From Clostridia bacterium (lineage in GTDB: Bacteria; Bacillota; Clostridia; Oscillospirales; Acutalibacteraceae): a stretch of 64,000 nt of DNA. The DNA lies in contig JAFRQQ010000002.1 in the NCBI GenBank assembly GCA_017428525.1, positions 124,001 through 188,000 on the forward strand. Direction: 5' to 3'. The position numbers and the translations under genes were made by a program. Below, piece after piece: positions 9,099-16,374 of the stretch (position 1 is its first letter; each line of letters starts with the position of its first letter). A model generated the notes under the pieces. That model ran no database searches, had not been told where the DNA came from, and saw nothing but the letters and a program-made list of their open reading frames with translations.

Positions 9099-9152
9099 AG
9101 GGACGGCAAACGTCCCTGCTTATAGAATAAGCGATTTTCCGATTGAAATCAA
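9099..9152 (-). promoter_or_regulatory. Promoter and 5' hairpin of the lipoprotein gene
   Basis: On the minus strand TTGATT (9147-9152), 17-nt spacer, TATTCT (9124-9129). A small hairpin AGGGACG-gcaaa... (arms at 9099-9105 and 9111-9117) follows at the expected transcript start; it may protect the mRNA end. Confidence 0.55.
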
Positions 9153-9257
9153 GAGAAAAGTGCGAATTATTATTAGCGAATATGTAAAAAAATTGTTTCC
9201 GATTTGTAACAATCCGCCGCCCGCAAAAAATTTTTTTCATTTTTCCCGCAAAACCCC

Positions 9258-9286
9258 TTGCAAAATCGGCGGCAATCATATATAAT
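9258..9286 (+). promoter_or_regulatory. Sigma-A promoter for the tRNA-Thr transcript
   Basis: TTGCAA (9258-9263), 17-nt spacer, TATAAT (9281-9286). The predicted start near 9293 lies before the truncated tRNA copy, so the primary transcript carries both. Confidence 0.75.
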
Positions 9287-9310
9287 AGGCAAGCGCCCCA
9301 AAAAGAACTA

Positions 9311-9334
9311 CATATGCTACTGTGGCTCAGTTGG
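9311..9334 (+). repeat. Truncated copy of the 5' end of tRNA-Thr
   Basis: 24 bases (CATAT plus the first 19 nt of the tRNA) are identical to 9376-9399. After GGCTCAGTTGG the sequence diverges and no anticodon stem, T arm or acceptor 3' strand can be found, so this is not a functional tRNA. It is a 5' tRNA fragment repeated 65 bp upstream of the intact gene. Confidence 0.8.
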
Positions 9335-9380
9335 GCGAGACGGTTTGCCGCCGGCGTCAGAGGCAACAACAATTTCATAT

Positions 9381-9456
9381 GCTACTGTGGCTCAGTTGGT
9401 AGAGCAGCGCATTCGTAATGCGCAGGTCGTCGGTTCGAGTCCGACCAGTAGCTCCA
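9381..9456 (+). tRNA. tRNA-Thr (anticodon CGT)
   Basis: Complete cloverleaf with encoded CCA. The acceptor stem is GCTACTG (9381-9387) with CAGTAGC (9446-9452), discriminator T, CCA at 9454-9456. The anticodon stem-loop is GCGCA-TTCGTAA-TGCGC giving anticodon CGT (Thr, ACG codons), and the T loop is GGTTCGAGTCC. An intrinsic terminator follows at 9463. Confidence 0.97.
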
Positions 9457-9462
9457 TTCCGG

Positions 9463-9497
9463 GACCCCGAAGCAGTCACGCTTCGGGGTCTGCTTTT
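9463..9497 (+). terminator. Intrinsic terminator after tRNA-Thr
   Basis: Perfect 11-bp stem GACCCCGAAGC / GCTTCGGGGTC with loop AGTCAC, followed by TGCTTTTT. Confidence 0.92.
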
Positions 9498-9630
9498 TGC
9501 AGGCGCAGCGCCGCAAATCTCATGCTTGCCAATCTTCTCTGTTTATGTTATACTAATATGTAATCCATATGGAATTGCGTACCGTGCCGATCCGACATGC
9601 CGTCCGTCCGGCGGCCAAGGGGGACTGACC

Positions 9631-10215
9631 ATGCAGAAGGATACCAAAAAAGCGATCTCCGACACCTTCGTTATGCTGCTCGAATCCAAATCCTTCGATA
9701 AAATCACGGTGAAGGATATCGTGGAGACCTGCGGCATCAACCGCAATACGTTTTATTATTATTACAGCGACATTTATGATCTGCTCGAGGAAGTCTTCCG
9801 CAGGGAGCTGGATCTGGTTGTGGAGCTGCATCGCGCCGGCAAATCCTGGATTGAGGGCTTTCTCTGCATGGCGACGGTCGCTTACGGCCACAAAAAGCTG
9901 ATCCGCAACATCATCTCCTCGCGCAGCTATGATTACTGGCTGAGCTATATGATCAAATCCTGCAAATACATTCTGGTGGATTTCGTCACGAGCGAGGCCG
10001 AGGGGATGCAGGTGCCGGAGGCGGATATCGATTTCATCGCGACCTTCTATGAGCATGCATTCGCCGGCATCATCACCGACTGGTTCCGGCAGGGGATGCA
10101 GGAGACGCCGGAGGAATACGTCGGCCAGATCTGGCTGGTGGTCGGCAGCATCCGCCGCGCGCTCGAGCGCAGTCAGCAGCGCTTCCTGGAGCTTTCGGAA
10201 GATGATCCGATATAA
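9631..10215 (+). CDS. TetR/AcrR-type transcriptional regulator
   Basis: 194 aa from the ATG at 9631, which follows an AAGGGGG site. The N-terminal helix-turn-helix (ITVKDIVETCGINRNTFYYY, residues about 25-44) is the TetR type, and the rest is helical and resembles the TetR_C_33/DhaS-like group seen in small Firmicutes regulators (FYEHAFAGIITDWFRQGM). The ligand is unknown. It overlaps the pseudouridine synthase gene by 14 bp, so both are co-translated, but that coupling does not suggest a regulatory target. An open frame reaching back to 9418 overlaps the tRNA and is not used. Confidence 0.85.
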   Translation: MQKDTKKAISDTFVMLLESKSFDKITVKDIVETCGINRNTFYYYYSDIYDLLEEVFRRELDLVVELHRAGKSWIEGFLCMATVAYGHKKLIRNIISSRSYDYWLSYMIKSCKYILVDFVTSEAEGMQVPEADIDFIATFYEHAFAGIITDWFRQGMQETPEEYVGQIWLVVGSIRRALERSQQRFLELSEDDPI

Positions 10216-10870
10216 CGATGCGCAGCTGCTGGTCTGCTGCAAGCCGGCCGGGCTGATCAGTCAGCGCACGGCGAACGGAAACGACCTGCCGGGCGCGCTT
10301 GAAGCGGCGCTGGCCGCGCAGGGCGAGGCGTGTACGCTGTTTCCCGTGCACCGGCTCGACCGGGAGACGGCCGGGCTGATGGTTTTTGCAAAAACGCAGG
10401 CCGCGGCCGCCGCGCTCTCTGCGCAGATTGCGGCGGGCGGGCTGGAAAAGCGGTATCTCGCCGTGCTGCACGGCGTACCCGCGCAGCCGCAGGGCGTGCT
10501 GGAGGATCTGCTGTTCCATGATCGGCAGCGCAACAAGACCTATCCGGTCAAGCGCATGCGCAAGGGTGTGCGTCCTGCAAGGCTGACGTATACGCTGCTT
10601 GCCGCGCGGGCGGAATGCTCGCTTGTGTCGGTTCGTCTCGGGACCGGCCGCACGCACCAGATCCGCGTGCAGTTTGCCTCCCGCGGGCTGCCGCTCCGGG
10701 GCGACGGCAAATACGGCGGCGGGCCGGGCGCGCCGGCGCTCTTCGCCTGCGGTCTGACTTTCCGGCATCCCGTTACCGACGAATGCATGACCTTCACCGC
10801 GCTGCCCGATCCGGCTGCCGCGCCGTGGACGCTGTTTGCCGCGGAGCTTGCGGCGCTCGAAACAGAATAA
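10202..10870 (+). CDS. RluA-family pseudouridine synthase
   Basis: 222-aa RNA-uridine isomerase. The catalytic motif HRLDRETAG carries Asp53, and GRTHQIRVQF near residue 155 is the family's second conserved block. There is no S4 domain at the N-terminus (MIRYNDAQLLVCCKPAG), so it is the short RluA/YlyB-less form acting on rRNA or tRNA; the exact uridine cannot be told. The ATG at 10202 lies inside the end of the upstream TetR gene (14-bp overlap), implying translational coupling. A GC-rich hairpin follows at 10875. Confidence 0.88.
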   Translation: MIRYNDAQLLVCCKPAGLISQRTANGNDLPGALEAALAAQGEACTLFPVHRLDRETAGLMVFAKTQAAAAALSAQIAAGGLEKRYLAVLHGVPAQPQGVLEDLLFHDRQRNKTYPVKRMRKGVRPARLTYTLLAARAECSLVSVRLGTGRTHQIRVQFASRGLPLRGDGKYGGGPGAPALFACGLTFRHPVTDECMTFTALPDPAAAPWTLFAAELAALETE

Positions 10871-10874
10871 TCGG

Positions 10875-10908
10875 CCGGCGGCTTGCCTTCTGACGGGCAT
10901 GCCGCCGG
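10875..10908 (+). terminator. Hairpin after the pseudouridine synthase gene
   Basis: CCGGCGGC-t-TGCC paired with GGGCA-t-GCCGCCGG around a seven-base loop, followed by only TTTC. Probable but weak terminator. Confidence 0.55.
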
Positions 10909-10934
10909 TTTCGGCCTTGGTTGCAGATTCTTTC

Positions 10935-10963
10935 TTGCTTCCGTTCCGGAAATGGGCTATAAT
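10935..10963 (+). promoter_or_regulatory. Sigma-A promoter for uvrC
   Basis: TTGCTT (10935-10940), 17-nt spacer, TATAAT (10958-10963), 40 nt before the uvrC start. Confidence 0.7.
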
Positions 10964-11002
10964 AAGAATTGATATGAAATACGAGGGAAAGGAGTGAGCG
11001 CC

Positions 11003-12871
11003 GTGTATGAAAACCTGCCGCGCCTGCGCAAAAAGGCCATGCAGCTGCCGCTGACGCCGGGCGTCTATCTGATGAAGAATAAAAAGAACGAGATCATCTA
11101 CGTCGGCAAGGCGAAGGCGCTCAAAAACCGCGTCAGTCAGTATTTCGGGTCGCAGAATAACCACGGCGTCAAGGTGCGCCGCATGGTGGAAAACGTGGAG
11201 GACTTCGACTATATTCTCTGCGACAGCGAATTTGAAGCCCTCGTGCTCGAGTGCTCGCTGATCAAGCAGCACGCGCCGAAATACAACATCCTGCTCAAGG
11301 ATGACAAGGGCTATCATTATATCAAGATTACACACGACGGCTGGCGGGATTTCCGTGCGGTCAAGCAGAAGCTGAACGACGGCGCGGACTACATCGGCCC
11401 CTACACCGGCAGCTTCGGCGTGACGAATTCCGTGGATGCTGCAAAGAAGGTTTTTCGCCTGCCGCAATGCGGCAAGAAATTCCCGCGGGACTATAATAAA
11501 AGCCGCCCCTGCCTGAACTTCTATCTCGGGCAGTGCAGCGCGCCCTGCGCCGGCAAATGCACCGAAGCGCAGCATGAGGAGGCCGTCGAGCAGGCGCTCG
11601 CATTCATCGTCAACGGCTCGGGCCCTGCGATCGAGGCGCTGACCGCCCGCATGGAGGAGGCGGCGGAGCGGCTGGAATTCGAAAAAGCGGCAAAGCTGCG
11701 CGACCGCATTCAGGCGATCCGCAAGGTCAACGAAAAGCAGAAGGTCGTGGCTGCCGCCAAGGAGGAGCAGGACGTCTTTGCGCTCGTGAGCGCGGGGGGC
11801 GGCGAAACGCCGAAGGCCTGCCTGTCAGTGCTGCGCTTCCGGGATTCCCGTCTGTTTGACAGCGAACATTTCATCCTCGATCTGCCGGAGGATCTGCCGC
11901 AGGCGCGGCATGAACTGCTGCGCAGTTATTATATGATGCGTGATTTTGTGCCGCGGCGCGTGGCTGTGGACGGTCCCGTGGAGGATGAAGCGCTGCTGGC
12001 CGAATGGCTCGGCTCGCTGGCCGGGCGCAAGGTCGTCATTGCCGTGCCGCAGCGCGGGGAGCAGCATCAGCTCATGGAAATGTGCCGCAGCAACGCCGCG
12101 CAGAAGCTCGCGCTCTATCTCGGCCGCAGCGGCAGCTCCACCGCCGCGCTCGATGAGCTCGGCACGCTGCTCGGGCTGAAGGCGCCCCCGCAGTATATCG
12201 AAGCTTACGATATTTCCCACACGCAGGGCAGCCACAATGTGGCGGGCATGGTCGTTTTCAAAGACGGCCGGCCGTACCGCAAGGCGTACCGGCATTTTGC
12301 GATCAAGGGCTTTGTCGGGCAGGATGATTACGGCTCCATGGCGGAGGTGCTTGAGCGCCGGTTCCTGCGCTATTTTGAAGAAAAAGACAGCGGCGAGGGC
12401 TTCGGCCGTCTGCCGGACCTGATTCTGCTCGACGGCGGGCAGGGGCAGGTCAACGCCGTGCTGCCGCTGCTGGAAAAATACCAGCTGGAGATCCCGCTGT
12501 TCGGCATGGTCAAGGATTCGCATCACCGCACGCGCGCCATCGCCCGCTCCGGCGGGGAGATCGCGCTGACCTCGCGCCGCGCGGCGTTCACGCTGGTTTC
12601 CTCCATTCAGGATGAGGTGCACCGCTTCGCGATCGGCTATCATCGCAGCAGCAGCAAAAAAGCCGCCCTCTCCACCACGCTGACCGGCATCGACGGCGTC
12701 GGCCCCGCCCGGGCAAAGGCGCTGCTGCGGCAGTTTAAAACCGTCAAGGCCATCGCGGCCGCCTCCGAGGCGGAGCTGGCCGGCGTCAAGGGCATGAGCA
12801 AGCCCGCGGCGGCAGCGGTTTTCGCCGCGTTTCACCCGGAAACCGCCGCTGCGGATGCGGATGAAAATTGA
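11003..12871 (+). CDS. uvrC: Excinuclease ABC subunit C
   Basis: Nuclease subunit of nucleotide excision repair; cuts on both sides of the lesion marked by UvrAB. I start at the GTG at 11003 because the AAAGGAG site at 10988-10994 is 8 nt away; the GTG at 10994 overlaps that site. Domains in order: GIY-YIG nuclease (GVYLMKNKKNEIIYVGKAK, about residues 20-38), cysteine cluster region, UVR motif (RLEFEKAAKLRDRI, about 223-236), RNase H-like nuclease (YDISHTQGSHNVAGM, about 400-414) and a C-terminal helix-hairpin-helix (GIDGVGPARAKALL). Length 622 aa is normal. Confidence 0.96.
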   Translation: MYENLPRLRKKAMQLPLTPGVYLMKNKKNEIIYVGKAKALKNRVSQYFGSQNNHGVKVRRMVENVEDFDYILCDSEFEALVLECSLIKQHAPKYNILLKDDKGYHYIKITHDGWRDFRAVKQKLNDGADYIGPYTGSFGVTNSVDAAKKVFRLPQCGKKFPRDYNKSRPCLNFYLGQCSAPCAGKCTEAQHEEAVEQALAFIVNGSGPAIEALTARMEEAAERLEFEKAAKLRDRIQAIRKVNEKQKVVAAAKEEQDVFALVSAGGGETPKACLSVLRFRDSRLFDSEHFILDLPEDLPQARHELLRSYYMMRDFVPRRVAVDGPVEDEALLAEWLGSLAGRKVVIAVPQRGEQHQLMEMCRSNAAQKLALYLGRSGSSTAALDELGTLLGLKAPPQYIEAYDISHTQGSHNVAGMVVFKDGRPYRKAYRHFAIKGFVGQDDYGSMAEVLERRFLRYFEEKDSGEGFGRLPDLILLDGGQGQVNAVLPLLEKYQLEIPLFGMVKDSHHRTRAIARSGGEIALTSRRAAFTLVSSIQDEVHRFAIGYHRSSSKKAALSTTLTGIDGVGPARAKALLRQFKTVKAIAAASEAELAGVKGMSKPAAAAVFAAFHPETAAADADEN

Positions 12872-12907
12872 GTTTGCAAAAAATTATTCATTTGTTCACA
12901 ATTTTCC

Positions 12908-12937
12908 TTGACAATCGTTTATAATAAATGCGATAAT
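12908..12937 (+). promoter_or_regulatory. Promoter for rsmD-coaD operon
   Basis: TTGACA (12908-12913), 18-nt spacer, GATAAT (12932-12937), 35 nt before the rsmD ATG. Confidence 0.65.
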
Positions 12938-12972
12938 ATGAAAAATACCGGTTTACGGTTCGGAGGAACGCC

Positions 12973-13518
12973 ATGAGAGTGATCACGGGCAGCGCCAGGG
13001 GCATGACGCTCAAGGCGCCCGAGGGTCTGTCCACCCGCCCGACCGCCGAAAAGGTCAAGGAGGCGGTCTTCAGCGCCCTGCAGTTCGAGATCGAAGGGCG
13101 GCGCGTGCTGGATCTGTTTGCGGGGTCCGGGCAGATGGGCATCGAAGCGCTCAGCCGCGGCGCCGTGAGCGCCGTGTTTGTGGACGCGGATAAAACCGCG
13201 GTGCGCATCATCAAAGAGAATCTGCAGAAAACGCGGTTTGCCCCGCAGGCCACGGTCATGCAGACGGATGCGCTCAGCTTTCTGCGCATGTGCGGGCAGA
13301 CGTTTGACCTGGCGTTTCTGGATCCGCCGTATGCCGCCGGGCTGCTGCAGAAGGCGCTTGCCGCAGCGGAGCCGCTGATCGCCGAGGGCGGCGCGGTCGT
13401 CTGCGAGCATTCCGCCGATGAAACCTTGCCGGATACGGTCGGCCTGCTGCGCGCGGACAGACGGTATCACTACGGCAAAACAGCCGTCACCGTTTTCCGA
13501 AAAGGAGGAGTCGTATGA
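12973..13518 (+). CDS. rsmD: 16S rRNA (guanine(966)-N(2))-methyltransferase
   Basis: 181-aa SAM-dependent methyltransferase that methylates the N2 of G966 in 16S rRNA during 30S assembly. The SAM-binding loop is DLFAGSGQMGIEALSRGA (residues about 43-60) and the catalytic N-methylation motif is DPPY (about 117-120). The N-terminal MRVITGSARGMTL block is typical of RsmD. A CGGAGG site precedes the ATG. It overlaps coaD by 4 bp (ATGA), the usual rsmD-coaD pair of Firmicutes. Confidence 0.94.
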   Translation: MRVITGSARGMTLKAPEGLSTRPTAEKVKEAVFSALQFEIEGRRVLDLFAGSGQMGIEALSRGAVSAVFVDADKTAVRIIKENLQKTRFAPQATVMQTDALSFLRMCGQTFDLAFLDPPYAAGLLQKALAAAEPLIAEGGAVVCEHSADETLPDTVGLLRADRRYHYGKTAVTVFRKGGVV

Positions 13519-14012
13519 AAATCGCCGTTTGCCCCGGCAGCTTTGATCCGGTCACGATCGGCCATGTGGACGTGATCCGGCGCGCGGCGAAGCTGTTTGA
13601 CCGCGTGGTGGTCGTCGTGATGACGAATTTCAACAAGCCCTCCAGCTATTTTACTGCGGAGGAGCGCGTGGAGCTGCTGCAGCGCAGCCTGACCGAGGTC
13701 GAGAACGTCACGGTGGAAACCAGCAGCGGTCTGCTTGCGGAGTATTGCCGCGAGATCGGCGCGTGCGCCGTTGTCAAGGGTCTGCGCGCGGTGTCGGATT
13801 TCGAGTATGAATTCCAGCAGGCGCTGACCAACAAAAAGCTCAATCCCGAGCTGGAAACCGTGTTTATCAGCGCGAGCACGGAGCACATGTATCTCTCCTC
13901 CAGCGTAGTGAAGCAAGTAGGCGGTTTCGGCGGTGACATCACTGAATTCGTGCCGGAACCGGTTTGCGAAGATATCGTGAAAAGAATCAAAGAAAGGAAT
14001 CGATTTGCATGA
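13515..14012 (+). CDS. coaD: Phosphopantetheine adenylyltransferase
   Basis: 165-aa enzyme of coenzyme A synthesis; transfers AMP from ATP to 4'-phosphopantetheine. The nucleotidyltransferase signature GSFDPVTIGHVD (residues 8-19, T/HxGH type) and the second signature STEHMYLSSSVVKQ (about 119-132) are both present. It starts inside the rsmD stop (ATGA overlap) after AAAGGAGG and its own stop overlaps the next gene in the same way, so the three genes are translationally coupled. Confidence 0.96.
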   Translation: MKIAVCPGSFDPVTIGHVDVIRRAAKLFDRVVVVVMTNFNKPSSYFTAEERVELLQRSLTEVENVTVETSSGLLAEYCREIGACAVVKGLRAVSDFEYEFQQALTNKKLNPELETVFISASTEHMYLSSSVVKQVGGFGGDITEFVPEPVCEDIVKRIKERNRFA

Positions 14013-14797
14013 GCGCAGGAATTGAAAAATATCTGGAAGAAATCGAAAACATTCTCGAGAAAGGCTCGAAGGTGCCCCTGAGCAACAAGACCGGCGTGGA
14101 CGCGAACGCCATTCATTCCGCCATTGAAAACATCCGTCTGGCGATGCCCAACGAGCTCGCGCAGGCGCGCACGATTCTGGCCGACCGCAACAATATTCTG
14201 AGCAAGGCGAAGAATGAAGCGGTTGCCGTTGTGACCGGCGCAGAGGAAAAATCCCGCGCGCTGATCGCCGAGTCGGAGGATAAGATCCGCGACCTTGTGC
14301 TCAAGACCGACAGCTACGCCAAGAACCGCGTGGCCGAGGCCGAGGCGCAGGCAAAGCAGCTGGTCGCGACCGCGACCGAGGATGCGCGCATCATCCGCGA
14401 GAATGCCCAGGCGGAGGCCGCCGGCATGGTGGAAGCGGATGAGATCGTCATTCAGGCGCGCGCCACGGCGGAATCGGTTTCCGCCAACGCGCAGAGCGAG
14501 GCGCAGGCCCTTGTGGCCAACGCGAACGCGCAGGCCGAGCAGATTCTTGCCGCCGCGAATGAGCAGGCGCAGAATATCCGCAACGACGCGCAGATCCGCG
14601 CCGACAACGCGCTCGACAGCGCAAACAAATGGTCCGGCGAAATCCGTCTTGCCGCCGGCGAGTTTGTGGAGGACATCATGCGCACGGCCAACGACGCCAT
14701 CGCCCGCTCCCTGGCCGATATTCAGAATGCCCGCAGCAACATCCAGGCCGTTACCGGCAAGCTGGAGGCGGACGCCGGCCAGCCCGCGCAGGAATAA
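14009..14797 (+). CDS. Long coiled-coil protein (ATP synthase subunit B/H-like), function unknown
   Basis: 262 aa from the ATG at 14009, which overlaps the coaD stop (ATGA). Almost the whole chain is a predicted Ala/Glu/Arg-rich coiled coil with heptad-like repeats such as AEAEAQAKQLVATATEDARI and ANANAQAEQILAAANEQAQN, resembling the F-type ATPase b subunit, V-type subunit H and DivIVA-like scaffolds. There is no membrane segment or signal peptide and no partner ATPase gene nearby, so a direct ATPase role is unlikely. A similar gene downstream of coaD is common in Clostridia but uncharacterised. An intrinsic terminator follows. Confidence 0.65.
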   Translation: MSAGIEKYLEEIENILEKGSKVPLSNKTGVDANAIHSAIENIRLAMPNELAQARTILADRNNILSKAKNEAVAVVTGAEEKSRALIAESEDKIRDLVLKTDSYAKNRVAEAEAQAKQLVATATEDARIIRENAQAEAAGMVEADEIVIQARATAESVSANAQSEAQALVANANAQAEQILAAANEQAQNIRNDAQIRADNALDSANKWSGEIRLAAGEFVEDIMRTANDAIARSLADIQNARSNIQAVTGKLEADAGQPAQE

Positions 14798-14819
14798 GCG
14801 CATTCAACCGAAAGACAGA

Positions 14820-14859
14820 CAACCGCTCAATCGGAGGACCGATCGGGCGGTTGTTTTTT
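14820..14859 (+). terminator. Intrinsic terminator of the rsmD operon
   Basis: Imperfect hairpin CAACCGC...ATCGG / CCGAT...GCGGTTG followed by TTTTTT at 14854-14859. Confidence 0.88.
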
Positions 14860-14882
14860 GCCGGCGTTCCGGCGAATCCGGA

Positions 14883-14911
14883 TTGCAACCGGTTTATAAA
14901 TATGATACAAT
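14883..14911 (+). promoter_or_regulatory. Sigma-A promoter for the beta-helix lipoprotein gene
   Basis: TTGCAA (14883-14888), 17-nt spacer, TACAAT (14906-14911). The transcript would have a ~180-nt leader before the ATG at 15101 in which I see no known regulatory RNA. Confidence 0.65.
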
Positions 14912-15100
14912 ATATATAGAGAGAGGCCGCACGGCGAATGCCGCACGCACTTTTTTCGGGTTTTTAAGTTGATTTAAGGATGATGCGTAAAATGGAACGC
15001 AGAGAGAGTCAAAGGAGGCGCGTCCATGCGCAGCAGAATGATCGAAACCCAAAGCAGAAAAACAAGCGGGGACAAAACCCGGAGAAAAGGAGAGAGTTCC

Positions 15101-16336
15101 ATGAAAAAGAAAATCGCGGCCATCCTGATTTCGATGCTTTGCATCGCATCCGTTTTGACCGGTTGCGCGGTGCAGCAGGCGGGCCGGGGGCAGACGCAAA
15201 CGACATCCGGCACGATCGGGGCAGACGCAACCACGCGGGAAACGGCGACGCAGCAGGCGGCAGAGACAGACGGGCAGTCCGAGCTGTTCACCGACAGAGA
15301 TCTCAGCGCCGCCTATGATGAAGAAACGTATACCGTTGAGCTGACCGGAACCGGCGCGGCGTCGGCGTCCGAAAAGGTCAGCGTTTCCGGCTCGGATGTG
15401 ACCATCACGGGCGCGGGCACGTTTATTTTGACCGGTTCGCTCTCAGACGGCAGCATTCTTGTCGACGCAGACAAGGAGGATAAGGTGCAGCTGGTGCTCA
15501 GCGGCGTGCATATTTCTTCCGCGGACTACGCGGCCGTCTATGTGAAACAGGCGGATAAAGTCTTTGTTACGCTGGCGGACGGCACGGAAAACACGCTTTC
15601 AAACGGCGGGGCCTACACGCAGCGGGATGACAACGACGTGGATGCGGTCATTTTTTCAAAGGACGACCTGACCTTCAACGGTACGGGCACGCTGACGATC
15701 AGCGCGTCGGCCGGGCACGGCATCGTCGGCAAGGACGATGTGAAGTTCGCGGGCGGTTCCTACACCGTGACCGCAGCGGAGCACGCGATCCGCGCAAATG
15801 ACCTGATCGCCGTTGCGGCGGGCATGCTCTCGCTGCAGGCGGGCGAGGACGGCCTGCACGCAGAAAACAGCGAGGATGAAACGCGCGGCAATATCCGGAT
15901 CCTTGACGGCGAGATCACCGTCCGCTGCAAGGACGACGCGGTTCACGCGAATACGCTCCTGCAGATCGACGGCGGCAATCTGGATCTCAAGGGCGCGGAG
16001 GGCCTGGAGGGCACCTATGTCCGCATCAACGCGGGTGACATTTTCATCAGCGCCTCGGACGATGGGATCAACGCCGGGCGCAAATCCTCCGCCTATGTGC
16101 CGACCGTGGAGATCAACGGCGGCGAGGTGACGATCGTCATGGGCGAGGGCGATACGGACGGTGTGGATTCCAACGGCAACCTGATCATTACCGGCGGAAC
16201 CATTGACGTGACCGCAAATTCCTCATTCGACTATGACGGCACGGCGGAGTATACCGGCGGCGTGGTGATCGTCAACGGAAAAGAGGTCACGTCCATCCCC
16301 AATCAGATGATGGGCGGCGGCAAAGGCCGGCCGTGA
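15101..16336 (+). CDS. Carbohydrate-binding beta-helix lipoprotein (DUF4353 / Cthe_2159-like)
   Basis: 411 aa from the ATG at 15101, after AAAAGGAGAG. It opens with a lipoprotein signal (MKKKIAAILISMLCIASVLTGC; lipobox LTGC), then a Thr/Gln-rich linker to about residue 60, then a right-handed beta-helix of repeating VSGSDVTITGAGTF / DGEITVRCKDDAVHAN / GNLIITGGTIDVTA units. The pattern matches the DUF4353 family, whose member Cthe_2159 binds cellulose and polygalacturonate; a calcium-dependent polysaccharide-binding role at the cell surface is an inference. Frames reaching upstream to 15026 lack a start signal. It is monocistronic and convergent with the sulfatase gene. Confidence 0.8.
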   Translation: MKKKIAAILISMLCIASVLTGCAVQQAGRGQTQTTSGTIGADATTRETATQQAAETDGQSELFTDRDLSAAYDEETYTVELTGTGAASASEKVSVSGSDVTITGAGTFILTGSLSDGSILVDADKEDKVQLVLSGVHISSADYAAVYVKQADKVFVTLADGTENTLSNGGAYTQRDDNDVDAVIFSKDDLTFNGTGTLTISASAGHGIVGKDDVKFAGGSYTVTAAEHAIRANDLIAVAAGMLSLQAGEDGLHAENSEDETRGNIRILDGEITVRCKDDAVHANTLLQIDGGNLDLKGAEGLEGTYVRINAGDIFISASDDGINAGRKSSAYVPTVEINGGEVTIVMGEGDTDGVDSNGNLIITGGTIDVTANSSFDYDGTAEYTGGVVIVNGKEVTSIPNQMMGGGKGRP

Positions 16337-16374
16337 GAGTAAAAACAGAAGGATAGAACGGGGCGGCCCGCCGG

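Noticed and set aside
9311..9334. A second functional tRNA-Thr
   Set aside because: Only the first 19 nt of the tRNA match; no anticodon arm, T arm or acceptor 3' strand.
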